Assembly: GCA_030272585.1 (NCBI GenBank)
Contig: BSYQ01000004.1
Location: 5,084,001-5,148,000 of the forward strand
Length of the DNA: 64,000 nt
Source of the DNA: Bryopsis sp. KO-2023
Taxonomy: Eukaryota > Chlorophyta > Ulvophyceae > Bryopsidales > Bryopsidaceae
Direction of reading: 5' to 3'
Below the pieces are notes generated by a model. That model saw only the letters and a list, made by a program, of their open reading frames with translations. It had not been told where the DNA came from and did no database searches. Within the stretch, counting starts at the first letter, position 1. Every line of letters starts with the position of its first letter. Shown here one piece after another: positions 26,060-38,105 of this stretch. A program made the position numbers and the translations under genes.

Positions 26060-27555
26060 CTGAAAACAGTTTTAGCTGTTGCTGTTCAAGACGTTTCAAA
26101 GAAAGTTTCTTGTTCATGGATAGTTCGGCAATATTCAATATAGAATGTAGGACCAAGAACTCTTTCTTCTTTTTCGAGGGAAAGAGTTTTTAGTATTGCT
26201 TGTTCGAATATGCCCTTGGTGGTGGTCTTATTGGAGTGCTGGTTTTGAAAAAAAATTGCATGTTTGTTCCGTAATGTTTGATTATCTGTAATGGCCATTT
26301 CCCGAATCGATTCTTTTTGGGTTGATAATAATGCAACACAGCGAAAAGGCGGGCGCGTATCACCTCCAGCAATCCGCGGTTCTCGCCCGCGCATATATCC
26401 TTCCTTGTGCGTTCCTGCGTAAGTGTGCTCTTAAGAGGAGGCAAGGTTCTAAGAAGGGTTCCCTGCAGGCGAGAACGCGACCTCGTCGGTAAGTTTTCAC
26501 AAGCTCAATGCCCTGGGCCCGCCAACGCAAAGCGCCGGCCGCAACAGGTGGGCGGGCGGGATCTCGCCTCGCCAGAATCCCCAGACGAAGTTCCCCTTAC
26601 CCCCAGCGACCTTGAGTGGAGACTTCCCGCCGTTCGAGGAGGTCTTTTCGGCGTGAGCACTCCTGATGCATTTTTTGCGGTCAAGTATAGACCATCTCGC
26701 AAGGTCTCCGAAAGATCACCATCCTGCCTGGCCAGCTGACAAACGGGACAGGAAAGGATCGTGAGCGCCCTGACGATGGCACCTTGACTTTCGTGGAAGA
26801 AACCCTAGAATATGAACGCGCTTCGTACCAGCGTTTCTGGCAAGCAGGACTGTGTGTCCTCTCCGCCAAACATATCGCTCAAGGCGCATGCAGGCAGCAG
26901 AACGACTTGGGAGGCTCTCCAATGGATGTGAATGCGATACCAAACAGTCGGTGTTTCCCAGTTTGGAGGCCACTTATCATTTGGTGAGCGCAGCCTGGAG
27001 CACCCCTAGCCGCCAAGTGCGCGGGTGGTGGGAAAGCTGGCGTTCATGGCACATTCTGGCTTCGATGGAGATAATGCAATTTGTTCCCATTAAAGGCGTA
27101 AAAACAACAGACTGCAGCGGGCTGGGCTCCGGGAGGATCATCCAGGGTGAGTCATGGATGGACAGGAGGTCCGCATGAACTAGGACAAATTCAAGCTGGT
27201 GTGATTGTGGTTGTGCAAATATCTGCCTGGGGACAGGATTCAAAACTCAAAAATTTCCAGAGGAGACACTGCACAGGCAATCTGCAATTCCAATCAACCA
27301 ATCCATTCTGACCTGATGGTCCAAGAGCATGGGGAGCCTGATTATGGTTTGCAATCATGCAGAACATCCAAACAAAGAGGGGTGCAAGAGGAGGAGGAGG
27401 AGCACATGCTTTGACTCACGGACCACCCCCTTGATTCACAAATTTATCCACGCAACAAGATGATTCCGATTCATTGCCTGCCAAACTATCAGGTACAGTG
27501 AGGCTCAAGTGTTTTCCCCATGAACAACACATCCTTACACCTAGCTGGTTCTACT
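26060..27555. other. Region between dynein and QNG1, no gene established
   Basis: The part nearest the dynein gene is probably its promoter and 5' UTR. From about 26.46 to 27.0 kb the DNA turns GC-rich. On the plus strand it holds coding-looking stretches, for example one containing DDGTLTFVEETLEYERASYQ near 26.77 kb, but I recognise no family and cannot build a complete gene. From 27.2 to 27.55 kb I see nothing. Confidence 0.35.
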
Positions 27556-29482
27556 TCAGTAGAAAACAGTCATGGTTCGATGGTGGGGGGGGTCAGTGTC
27601 CCTAGCTGCTTCTCCCTTTTCCCAAAGCCACCAATCTAATTGGACACTGTGAGGTGCTCGGCCATGCTTCTCCCTCAATAACGTTCTGATTCTCTCCACT
27701 CCAACAACACTTGCAGCTCGAATCTCAATTTCTTCTTCACAGCCAGCAGGCAATTCCACCAGACTCTCCACCTGCAATAACGTGCTGTCAATTGTGAACA
27801 CCTGCTTGATTCGATGTCACTTGGTGGTCATCTTCGTACAAAATCTTAAAATCTTGACATTAAGTTGTGGGTGTCAGGAAGGGAGAAGGTCAAAATGGAG
27901 AGTTCAATCCAGTGCTGCTGGGATCTCGTGGTCGAATCATTACATCAGGGAAATTGAAACAGATGCTTTTGGACAGCGGGTGATTCTGACAGTCCTTGGA
28001 TGTAAGACGCACACACACCTTTCGTTCCAGCTCTTCCGAGTAACCGAGCACCCCCAGGTTCTTCAACACCACAGGCACTCGATAATCAGCAAACATGGTC
28101 AAGCAACTGATGTCGTTGAATTCTCCAACGCCCTGGCCACCGTATGTACCCCACACATCTCCAACAAATATCTGAGCCCTTTTGTAAAGGAAGACCTGCA
28201 TTCCTTTGTACACTGCATGGTCTCGAAAGCCAGGGAAGTGCATGGTAACCAGATCCACCAGGACAGACGCACTTTTGTTTGCTCGGCGTACAAGATTCAG
28301 AGCCTTCCCATCAAAGTGCGACAGAAGGCCATGACCAACCTGTGGTGAAAACCAACTTGTGCTCACCAACATATCAAGTATGCTTCTTTTCCAGCCACAC
28401 TCGTCTGAAAACCAATTTCTCCCATTGTTCTAGATGCACGGACCTCCCTCAGAAGTCTTGCTCGCTCGTTTTCATTCGGCAGTGGTTTTCTCCACCCAAG
28501 AAGATCCCGAACTGACTTCCCTAATTTGAGAACAAGGGAAACCATGTCCTTAATATCGAACCAACGATGGGCTGAAAAAAAAGCCAAGAAGAAAACAACT
28601 GATGGACGCTTCAGTTTCATTTACCCAACCAATGAACTCAATGAAACTCCTGGTGAAAAGGAGACCTTCGTTGTAATGAAAATTCCATCGAAACTGACAC
28701 TTCCACAGATAAAAAAAAGTCCTGTCATTTCCCTTGAACCCCCTACTTTCTCGACGAAAAAGCCTTCCAACTTACCATCAATCTCCAGCAGGTTTCTGGC
28801 TGCCAAGGCCGTCTTGTCCTTTTCCATGGTCCTCTATGAATCCAGCACCACACCCTTCAATACATCAACAGTTCTGATGGATGGAGGACCGGTCAAGAGA
28901 AGAGCTCCAATCACACAAGAAAAAAAAAACTGCACCAACCTTAAGTCCCATTGCTAGATGCTCATACTCCAAGTTTGGATCTGGCCAAACACCACCACAT
29001 TAGAGCAGACTGGGGAGAGGCCATTTGCCACATCAGTTTTTCTGCTTCCAGACAAGGACCGGGCATCTCCCTCAGAAGGAGTTGCTTTTTATACACTTCA
29101 TTGTGCACTGAACTCATTCTCAAGTGAAAACTGCAGGCAACTGACCAACCCGGCCAAAAGCAGAAGTTCAGAGCATCCATCACGAACAAGTATTGGATGG
29201 TGGTTTCCTCATCATCCACGAAATGCAACTGGGTGTCGATGTGCTTGCGGTCACAGAGCTCGTCAAGCAGTTTGCTGTCAATCTGCTTTGACAACGACGA
29301 GACGCCTGCAACAGACCACCAACCGTTTTCACCACAGGTCAACTTTCTCTTCGCTGTTTCGCTGTTGTGCGCGAAACAACAGAGATCCCAGCCTCACCTT
29401 CAGGTTTGATGAAAACGTGTTTCGACTGCTCCACGACCGTTTCGCATGATTCGACCACGGCAGTCAGTGGGGAGCCCAACAT
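27556..29482 (-). CDS. QNG1: Queuosine 5'-phosphate N-glycosylase/hydrolase (queuosine salvage, DUF2419 family)
   Basis: Seven exons read right to left (29398-29482, 29150-29305, 28940-28980, 28776-28833, 28444-28571, 28019-28339, 27556-27771) sum to 1005 nt, exactly 334 residues plus stop. The protein begins MLGSPLTAVVESCETVVEQS and contains FVMDALNFCFWP, YEHLAMGLK, YKRAQIFVGDVWG and ISCLTMFADYRVP. It ends HRTMTVFY. All these blocks match the family known from human C9orf64, including the family's closing HRxxxxYY-like residues. The enzyme releases queuine from queuosine 5'-phosphate so that the base can be put into tRNA wobble position 34. One coding exon is only 41 nt and another 58 nt. 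The start codon is 221 bp from the divergent DDB1-like start. Confidence 0.92.
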
Positions 29483-29703
29483 CGCGGTGGCGCAACTGGC
29501 GGAGCATCAACCCGTCGTCGTTGACGCAGGCGTCTTTAGCGTTGGAGAGTCGTCGCGAAAGCGTCATGATTTTCAATTTGTTCATTAGTTTGCGCCACAG
29601 TCGGACGCACCACCAGCGTTGTGTGATGCAGGAGGTGTTGTGGGTTTCTTTGGGACGTCGCCCCAACAGTTTCCGTTTCCGCGCGCGCGTTACGTCGTTC
29701 TTG
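29483..29703. promoter_or_regulatory. Divergent promoter between QNG1 and the DDB1-like gene
   Basis: Only 221 bp separate the two outward-facing start codons, so 5' UTRs and promoters of both genes must be here. I see no TATA box at a convincing distance from either start. The sequence is rich in CG dinucleotides compared with the flanking gene bodies. Confidence 0.55.
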
Positions 29704-32700
29704 ATGTATGGGCTGCACGTGAGCGCGATTCAGGAGCCTACGGTGGTGCAGTGCGCTGTGGGGGGCTCTTTCAGCAAGAGAGGCAGAGGGCAGGTTCTTG
29801 TAAACCGCCAGAATTCGCTCCAGCTTTGGGAAACAACTTCGGGGGATCTCTCTCCCATAGACGACGGCCTGCCCGTGCATGAATTCGTGCAGCACATAGC
29901 GCGCATCACCGTTCCCGGTCGTGAATTGGATGCATTTCTGACCTTCACTTCTGACGACAAAGTGTCGCTGTCCGCTTGGAACGGGACCACGTTCACTAGG
30001 GGAGGAACGGAACCAGGCGATGGGGGTTCTCGAGAGCTAACTGTGTGCTTGGGCCTGGAAGATGCGAACGACAACGGACGGCCTAAGGGCAGGAGGGTTG
30101 ATGGGATAAAAGTGAGTGGCGCGTCACCCGCTCGTCGTGTCTCCGGAGTAAAAAACGAAACTTGGAAGACGAATGTGGCGGCCGAAGCGTATTACGGCTG
30201 GTTGCACTTGGTGCAAGTTGCGTGGGAGGAGGGCGTTGGCTGGACGCTCGACGTTGAGGTCACCGCAGTCGAAACAGGGGGAGAAGGTGAGTGTGTGGAA
30301 TGAGGAACACACCACCCTTTTTGACGAATGTGATTCTCATGGCTGTGTGTGTGTTTCTGCTGGGGTGCCAGATGATTCGACCAGCAGTGTGCTGGATTTG
30401 GAGTTTGGGTGGAATTCGAGTGGCTCCCTAGGAGAACCATTGGGGGTGGTGTACATGGGCGAAGACAACATGGTGTGCTTAAGCATCTTTTCCATCTGCG
30501 AAAACCGCGAATTGGGCTTAATGATGAATGTCAGGTGAGAAGGGGCTCACAATCGAGCAGTACTTGAATTCAGAAAACATCAACGAGGAGAATACGAATC
30601 TATAGTTTGGCACATGTGTTTTTCAAGATCACGGATTTGGGGAATCAGTTCCAGGAATAATGTGGTGGCTTGTGATGTCTTGGAGGAAGAAATGTTGACC
30701 CCACAACAACACTGCTGATGGCGATTCCAGAAGATGCCTCTCTCAGGAATGGCGGGCCTCTCGACAAAAGCAAGGGTGGCTTGCTGGTGATCGGCAGCCA
30801 CACCGTGTCCCTCCTGTCATTTCCCTTTGGAGCTGACATAGAGCACACCGTGTTAATCCAATGGAAACTCGCTGGAATTGCTACTTGTGGAGAGTTTGTG
30901 GGAAAGGGACGATGGGTCATTGGGGACTCCTCCGGAGGTGTGTGTGTGGGGTTTATGAAAATGCAAGAGCTGTCTGTATGACTGTCCGGAGGTGTGTGTG
31001 TATGGTTTATGAAAACGCAAGAGCTGTCTGTATGACTGTCACTGGGCTCTCTCATGCTTTCTTTTTTTTTTTTTTTTTTTTTTTTTTATAGGATAGAATA
31101 TGTTTTCTTACATGCTTCCCCTTTTATTTATTTTTTGGCTCATGGCAGGCATGACCTTGCTGTTCATGGGAAATGAACCATCGTGGTACCCAATATCGAG
31201 ACACGGTTTTTGTTCCGTGCCATTAAGTCTGGCTTTCGCTCCAGAGGCTTCGGAGGAGCTTTCAGGACTGCTGTTCGTTGGGAGCCGAATTGGAAATTCT
31301 CAAGTTTTGGCTGTTCCATCTGCCAACAAGAGCACTGCTACCACCCCCCTTGGGTCTGAAGTCCATTGGACGATCACTCAACCGACTGCCATTGAAAACA
31401 TCGGCCCAATCAACGATATGATAACTGTGAAAGGATTGCCTGGTGAGTTTTTTTTCTCGATGACTGGTGCAAGCATTGCTGCAAGACTCATTGTTGTTTT
31501 TTTTTTCATGGAAGGAAGCAATGTTCTGCAGGGATTGCTGAACAGCAGACGCTGATTTGCTCTGGAAGGTATCCGTGTGGCAGTTTGAGGAGGGCATGTC
31601 TTTCGATGGGAGTTGAAGCTGTGATCACAGATGGCCCTGTTGTGCAGGTGTGTGTGTTTTTCCAGACTTTTTTTTTACTTGTGTTTGAAATCAGCTGTGG
31701 CTAAAATGAGTTGTCTTTTTATGTGCCGATGGGAGGTATTTTCTTTTACCTAATTTTCTTTTGTATAATATATACATATATATGGGGTTTTGTGTTGCAG
31801 GATGGTGTGCGGCTGTTTGCTGTGGAGGCCCGAGCATCTGATGGGTGCGATTCATATCTTTGCTTTTCTTACGAAGCTGCCAGCAGAACGGATGTCATGT
31901 CCATAGCTGACACTCACTTCAAGCCAGTGCGCATACCAGGCTTCAACCACGAATCCAGCAGTATCCTTGTCAAAATGGGGCCCCATGATTGCATGGTGCA
32001 AGTCACACCCAAGGGGGTGCATGCCATCACGGATTGCTCAGGGGACTCCACTGATTGGAAAGCACCAGGTGTGCATGAGGCCAGTGTGGCTTAATGGTTT
32101 TCGAGTTTCAAAAGAAAGTAAATGTCTGCAATTGGGTGGGTGGCTTGCAGGATCGGTGTCCTTGGCTGGACTGCATGAAGATGCTGCGGTCCTCGCGATC
32201 GGGGCTGATTTGTTGAGCCTCTCCATTTCGTCAAAGGGTGTCGCAATGATCTCTGAAAGGAAAATGCCCCAGCAAATCTCCGGAATTCATGTTGCACCCC
32301 TCTCCTCCTCGATGCCAGGCCAAGTCTATGTCGTCGTTGGGCAGTGGGTGTCGAACACCATCCACGTTCTGTCCTTGACCTCTCTGCAGGACTGTTGTGA
32401 AGTGGAGCTGCCTGGTTTTCAACCCAGATCGTTTGGATTCTTGGCAGTGCGAGACTTGGGTTTCTGTCTGCTTGTCGGAACTGGCTCAGGAGCGGTGGGT
32501 GTTTTGGAGCTGTTCCGAGACTCGAACGGTGCATTATCTTTTGGGGATTCCAGGATGGTCGAAGTTGGGACAGTGGGGGTGGAGGTGTGCCATGCACCCG
32601 GGTTGATGGCCGACTCTGGTGATTCCACTGTGCTGTCATGATTGCTCATGAAAATGTGTTTGGATCGGCTTCCCTGTTGTCTTTTAAGGATTGCACCTGG

Positions 32701-34953
32701 TTGGAGGGCAATATCTCCATCCCAAACTGTGAACCCTTGCGAAAATTGGTTGTTTGCTTTTTTTAAACAAACACAATATTAATTGTATTAATATACAATT
32801 TGTTTGCTGCAGATTGTATCGTGGCCATCTGTGAGCAAGTGGCGATATTCCACGTTTGCCCCTATTCATCGAACCTCCTGGATGGTGTGGAGCCCGTCCG
32901 ACTCTATCTGGGGGAGGGCTGCAGGGCACTTGCCTGCATATCTTCCAAAGCTATTGCTCGAGGATTGGCATGGGTGTCCAGCCGCAATCAGCTGATATTT
33001 GGATCCCTCTGCACCAGACAGAAGCTTCGATGGATGAGCGCCATGATTGGTCAGCCTCTTGCTGTTGTTGTCTTTGAATGGATACCTGGCCAAGGCAGAA
33101 TTTCATCGATATGTTTACCTGTGGTTGCTGTTTTTTTTTTCAGGTGAGACACCAGTGTCTGCTGCGTTCCATTCTGAGAGTGGTTGTTTCGTTGTGCTGA
33201 CCGAGGGGGCAATGGGTGCCCAGTGGCTTCGGCTCGTTGATGGCAATACTCTGCGTCCGTCCCTCCCTGGAATGCAGCTTGACTCCTCCCATTCTCATTG
33301 TGGCGTTCTTGTCGCAAGACTTCCATGCTCTTCCAACATGCAACTGGGCGAGGATGGCTGGAAGGAGAAACAGGAGCCCTGGAAGGAATTCGTGGTGCTT
33401 TGGTCCTACATAGTTGTCCGTGAGGGTGAGTAAAGGGGCACCTCCAGCACTAACCAGGGATGAGTTGTAAGAGGCATGCAACTGAAGCTGTTGTGTGCTT
33501 AATTGGTACAGGCAGTGGCAGTCATACTGAGGCGAGTCAAGGTTTGATTTCGTTCTTCGAAATCGTTTCAACGATGGTGGATGGAGGTTTGAAAGTGGAG
33601 CTCAGGTTGCACGGTTCTTGTGCTCTTTCCACCATCCCGCACTCGTGTGTGGTGGCCAACCAATGTTTGGGCTCCATGGATCCTGACGACGAGGAAGGGA
33701 TGGAGGATGGCGAGCAGGACGGGCAGAAGGAGATCATCATGCAAGTGACCGAGTCAGGAAGTGCTGAGCTCCATTGGAGTCAGAATTGGCCCATTGTCCT
33801 AGTAGGTGGGCAGCTCGACATAACTGCACACAGATTCTTTGTGGATGATGCCAACATTCTTGGCGTCAAGGTGGTGGACGACCTGATCAAGCGGGTGCCC
33901 AAAGCTCAAGAGACAGGATCCCCTGGGGATGAGGTGCCACACAGGATGGCTGACTCGACCAGGTGGGATCGCTTGGTCGAGGAAGACTTTGCGGATGGTT
34001 TGATCGAAGCTGCCAGAAAAGCTATCAGGAGGGACTGGAGACAGGGGGTGATTTCGAAAACCGTGGGGAGTGCTGGGATGCGATCCCCGGTCGTGTCGCT
34101 TGCAGAGATCGAGGGGATGGTGGTGGCACAGGAGTTGCTTGGGTCGTTGACCGTGTTTCGCAATTTCGTCGTGAAGATAGGTGGTCAGAAGTCCCCTCTG
34201 TGGACGCCATTGATACCTTTGTCGGCGGACCGATCATCTCTATCTGTACAGGCAGTTATTCCGCTGACAAAATCAATGTTTCTTGTATCTGTGCATCCGT
34301 TTGGATTTGTTGTTCTGCACCATGATGGGGAGACCACAAAGGAGCAAGTCCGAATATGGCGGGAGCAGGTGCTCCAGAATTTCGAAGGTGGGCGGCAAAG
34401 AAGAGCCGGGCCACCTGAGGGTGACGATCCACCAGCGATGGAAGGCCAGGACTACGGTTCAGACGAGGGTGGGGAGGGGCCAGCGACGACGTATCTTTTC
34501 CACAGCGTCCATAACTTGAACTCGCTGATGGTGGGGGCCTCCTGTCGAATACCGCAATTGGTTGGAGGCTTTTGCTCTGCCGACTTGGGCATGAAACTGG
34601 GGAGGATTGGGTCAGACATGGATGCATCAGGAGCCTCGCAACCCCACCGACCGAGTGCCTTGTACTTCACTGCTGGCGGCATGGTTGGATTGTGCCGAGT
34701 GATTCCTGCAGAGGATGGAGAAAAGCTTGCAGACTTTCAAAAGAATCTCCAGTCTAGGCAAGCTGCCAGGGAGCTCCCGCTTGTCTCTGGTCACAACCAC
34801 AGCGGGATGTTTGAATTCTTGGGTGCTAGGGGGCAGGCTGGGGTGTGTCTAGATAGCGATTTCATCAATAGGGGGCTGAGGCTGGAAGAGGGGGGGGGAA
34901 GAGATGTTGCGCAACTGTGGCGCTTGAATAACCCCAGGACCTCATGTTTGTAG
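29704..34953 (+). CDS. DDB1: DDB1-family (MMS1/CPSF-A) triple beta-propeller protein, divergent
   Basis: Exons supported: 29704-30286, 30372-30534, one ending 30937, 31149-31442, 31532-31647, 31801-32068, 32151 to about 32620, 32813-33049, 33144-33425, 33512-34953. DDB1 landmarks appear in order: NRQNSLQLWETTSGDL (propeller A start), FVGSRIGNSQ, IENIGPINDM, CSGRYPCGSLR, VQVTPKGVHAI with DWKAPG, VVGQWVSNTIHVLSL, SALYFTAGGMVGL, and a closing DSDFINRGLRLEE resembling DDB1's FIDGDLIESF. DDB1 is the adaptor linking CUL4 ubiquitin ligase to substrate receptors in DNA repair and cell-cycle control. Similarity to SF3B3 and CPSF160 is weaker at these landmarks. Two segments (30,535-30,717 and 32,585-32,812) do not resolve to a clean frame; see findings. 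The final 1.4-kb exon is much more diverged than the first half. Confidence 0.75.
30931..31038 (+). repeat. 54-bp tandem duplication at an exon-intron border of the DDB1-like gene
   Basis: Two adjacent 54-bp units, starting at 30931 and 30985, differ at only about three bases. Each begins TCCGGAGGTGTGTGTG, so the splice donor GGAG|GTGTGT is copied. The first donor keeps the reading frame into the exon at 31149. A poly-T run of about 29 follows at 31060. Confidence 0.9.
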
Positions 34954-35456
34954 CTATGCTGGTGACTCCATCAAGCCCATGTTAACAACGTATATCCTCC
35001 AAACTTTCTTGAAATTTCTTGCTTGGAAGGACATCCCCACTCACAAGCCGAAGTGGCCTTCAAAATTGTAAGTGCAGGCATCGGGGCTGGGCCGTACAGA
35101 GAGAAACACCCGTTGGTAGAATGAAAAGGCTGAGAAGGATTCAGAGCACCAAAAGAGAAAACAAAAAGCGGGCCGTCATTTCACAAAAATTTAGCTGTGT
35201 TGACGTTTTTTCCAGATGAGTTCGTACAAACAGAAAACCGTGGTGGTGGAGCAGATCGAGTCCAGAGCAGGACCGTGGTGAGCTTGCCTGCTGGAGCGCA
35301 CGAGAGACGATTGCGAGCGAATCGTGACCAGAAGCCGATTCCGCGGAGCTTTGTTTTTTCCTGGAGTGGGGGTTTATTTGACCGGGACGTTTTCGCGCTC
35401 TTGGGGGGTGGTGCGAGCGGGAGAAAGGAAGAGGGCTGAGCTTGGCTCGAGACGTC
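34954..35456. other. Intergenic spacer DDB1-like / UNC50
   Basis: About 500 bp between two plus-strand genes. It holds short non-family open frames only and probably carries the UNC50 promoter. Confidence 0.5.
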
Positions 35457-36212
35457 ATGTTGCCCACCACCACGGTTCGATCGCGCCGTAGCGCAGCGAG
35501 TCAACGAATGCACTTCGGAGGGTGGTCGACGTACATGCGACGGTTGTCGAAGCCCAAGCAAATGGATTTGGAATACACGTTTTGGTTGATGCTTCAACTT
35601 TGCACCTCGCCGAAGACGGCGTATAGACACACGTCGTACCACAAAGACACGAAAAACCAATGGTCGCGTGACGACCCGGCATTTCTCGTCATCACGTCCG
35701 CCTTCGTCGCGATCTCTTCAATAGCCTATTGTGTCGTGTTTGGAAACGGGTTCGTCTCTTCCATCGGGACGACCTTGTATGCGGTGGTGGTGGACTTTCT
35801 GCTGGTTGGAGCCATCATCGCCACCCTGGGGTGGGGACTCTCGAACAAATTCCTGAGAAGGAAGAACCTGCCCTCGCACGCGGTGGAGCAGCATGTGGAG
35901 TGGATGTATGCCTTTGACGTCCAGTGCAACTCTTTTTTCCCCCTATTCCTTCTGCTTCACGTGGGGCAGTTTATTCTCAGCCCAGTGCTGCTCTCCAAGG
36001 GGTTTCTGGGGCTGGTGTTGGCAAATGCCCTGTATGTTGTGGCCTTGGGATATTACCATTACTTGAATTTTCTTGGCTACAGTGCTCTGCCTTTTTTAGA
36101 GAAAACAGAGATATTTCTGTATCCAATCGGGCTGCTGCTGATGTCCTTACCCTTTGTGATTTTGTCACAGTTCAACCCCACGAAATTCGTTTTAGGGTTG
36201 TACTTCGGATGA
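35457..36212 (+). CDS. UNC50: UNC-50 family membrane protein
   Basis: A single uninterrupted frame of 251 residues. The start MLPTTTVRSRRSAASQRMHF precedes the family hallmarks YMRRLSKPKQMDLEYTFW, LCTSPKTAYRHTSYHKDTKN-QWSRDDPAF and a C-terminal half with five hydrophobic segments. HVEWMYAFDVQCNSFFP and the ending FNPTKFVLGLYFG also match the family. UNC50 (yeast Gmh1) is a Golgi or inner nuclear envelope membrane protein involved in receptor trafficking and in ARF-GEF (GBF1) recruitment. It is the only intronless host gene in the window, among neighbours with 3 to more than 40 exons. A possible earlier in-frame start is not supported by an ATG. Length equals the usual family size of about 250 residues. 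Confidence 0.93.
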   Translation: MLPTTTVRSRRSAASQRMHFGGWSTYMRRLSKPKQMDLEYTFWLMLQLCTSPKTAYRHTSYHKDTKNQWSRDDPAFLVITSAFVAISSIAYCVVFGNGFVSSIGTTLYAVVVDFLLVGAIIATLGWGLSNKFLRRKNLPSHAVEQHVEWMYAFDVQCNSFFPLFLLLHVGQFILSPVLLSKGFLGLVLANALYVVALGYYHYLNFLGYSALPFLEKTEIFLYPIGLLLMSLPFVILSQFNPTKFVLGLYFG

Positions 36213-38105
36213 ATTGTCGGGGTGGGATTTCGTCTCAACAATCAGCTCTTCCAAGCTGTTTGCAGGAGGAGGGTAGACCCATTGGGACTGTTACTGGTCT
36301 GACATGTAGACAGGGTTTCAACGAACTGACAGGATTCTGGATTCCAGGATGTTGATAGATTTTGGAGGGGAAAGTGCTGTGGGGGAAGGTGGGGGGGGAG
36401 TTAGGCAGTGTGATTTTTGTAGCCACGCAAGGGTTTTCTTGTAAAAGGTGCGGCTAAACAGCTGTGAGATGACACTGTGGGGGTTTAATTGAACCCAGAC
36501 CAGCTGTTGAGAGAGGGTTGCTGTTCCTGCCAGGTTCTGGTGACCTGCCTCCGTACAAACGTTGAAAAAATCCCTGGTGACGGGAATTGACAAGGAGATT
36601 TTGTTCAATTTTGAATCCTCAACACAGAATGTCTTCTTAACAATGCAGCTGCTGATCCATGTTGCCTTTTTGCTTTTCCACATCAATCATGCTTTGTTAT
36701 GGTGGTCTTACTCGAACAGTGTGAAACACCTGTTTCCACAGATTCACACAAAAATCTGATAAATACACCCCATTGTTCCATTGCTTCTCTTTTATTCCTT
36801 CAGTCCCAACTGTACTGAGCTTCTCAACCAGGTGGTCTACCTAACCCTTCCAACTGTTCCCATAGTGTCCTTAAGTTTTCATGTCCACAATATCTTGCAA
36901 TTGGTGGACATGTGAAAAGGATTTGGTGAATAATGGTGCACACCAAGGGGCTGGCGATCATCTCGATAACCAAATTTATAACTGGGGGATTGGTGCACAC
37001 AGGGCAAAGTAAATGTCCAAGGAAAGCATGAAACTGTGGAAGCCCTTGTGAAGGTGGTGGAGTTTCCATCCTTTCCAGGGTCCCTCGATCGGATCAAATT
37101 GTAACATGAAAAAAAACAGTTGTGTCTTTGATCGAACGCCCTAGCCCATTGTTGGGCTGGAGATTCCGATGGGCTGAAGAGAGACAGTGGCACATTGGGA
37201 CGTAAATGTAGCTGTTTAGTCATGGTTCAGGGACAGAGGAATCGGGAAGGATAAGGGGGTGTCTGTGAGAGGAAAAACTGACTCTTGTAAAAAAAGTTTG
37301 GTAGCAACTTTGTGTCTCGAGGGTCTTACACCATCCAAAGCTCAACGAATCAACTCTGAACGAGCACAATTACATTCGACATGTGGAGACTGTTTTGAAT
37401 TCCAAACCAACACAACCCCATTGAGGCTCTTTCCTGCTTCTGCGTGACCCAGTTCCCCGAATCCAAGGAAGAAGCATGGTTGCGACGCTACGATGAAAAG
37501 TCTTGGGGCTCTGATGTGCCAGCATGAGATCACAGGGATACTCCGGTTGTGTTTTGGTGTTGGCTGAGTGTCTGACAGATATTTCCGCCACTGTGCAATA
37601 AAAAACCACCCAGTAATTTCTGCGAGTCCCAGCCAATTCTTTCTTCGTCCTCTCGCAATTGAATCTCCTATTCTTTCGGTGCTCTGCGCGGTAACATGGT
37701 TTTCGGTCAGTGCCTCCTTGTCCAGTCCCCCGCTGTCGCGGCGGCTGCTTGTTCGAGGTCTTCCGCCCGTGCTACCCAAAGCCCACAGCGGGGTTTGGTG
37801 CTCCCGAGCTTGAGGAAGGTCGTTGATTCGCGCGTCATCCACCACACCCCCTCCTTGAGCGAGGCCGGTACGGGCAAGACTGAGCTACCAGTGTTTTAGC
37901 CGGGCAATAGAAGGGTGCGGTCGGTTTTGGTTCGGGACCCCCAGGAGCCATGAAACGACATTGATTCTACAATATGATTTTTCATATTTTCGCAACAACG
38001 CCAATTGCTTTTCCTGGCATTGAGGCGGTGTTGCTGTTTTTCTCAGTCCGGTGCAATGCTACCGTCCTGCCGACACCGCCAGTTGTTTCCGCGCCAGCCC
38101 CAGCT
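36213..38105. other. Region without an assigned gene
   Basis: Apart from a weak LINE-like zinc-knuckle stretch (36824-37069), I find no family in this 1.9 kb. Around 37.6-37.9 kb both strands have open, GC-rich frames with no recognisable motif. The last part should contain the transporter promoter; an upstream noncoding exon is possible because a TTTTTCTCAG acceptor lies at about 38045. Confidence 0.4.
36824..37069 (-). mobile_element. Possible degraded LINE fragment (C2HC end of an RNase H/RT reading frame)
   Basis: The minus-strand frame reads LLCPVC, then after about 22 residues HQILFTCP, then LRTLWEQL. This C-x2-C...H-x4-C pattern, with a following Arg/Leu-rich helix, is usual at the end of LINE ORF2 or RNase H domains. 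It is short and isolated, so chance is possible. Confidence 0.3.

Noticed and set aside
29962-34953. Calling the propeller protein SF3B3 or CPSF160.
   Set aside because: The blocks FVGSRIGNSQ, NIGPINDM, CSGRYPCGSLR and the C-terminal FI-x-G-L pattern fit DDB1 better, although some central strands are equally close to SF3B3.
37342-37845. A 167-codon minus-strand frame as a gene.
   Set aside because: There is no family motif, both strands are open in this GC-rich part, and no splice or start context supports it.
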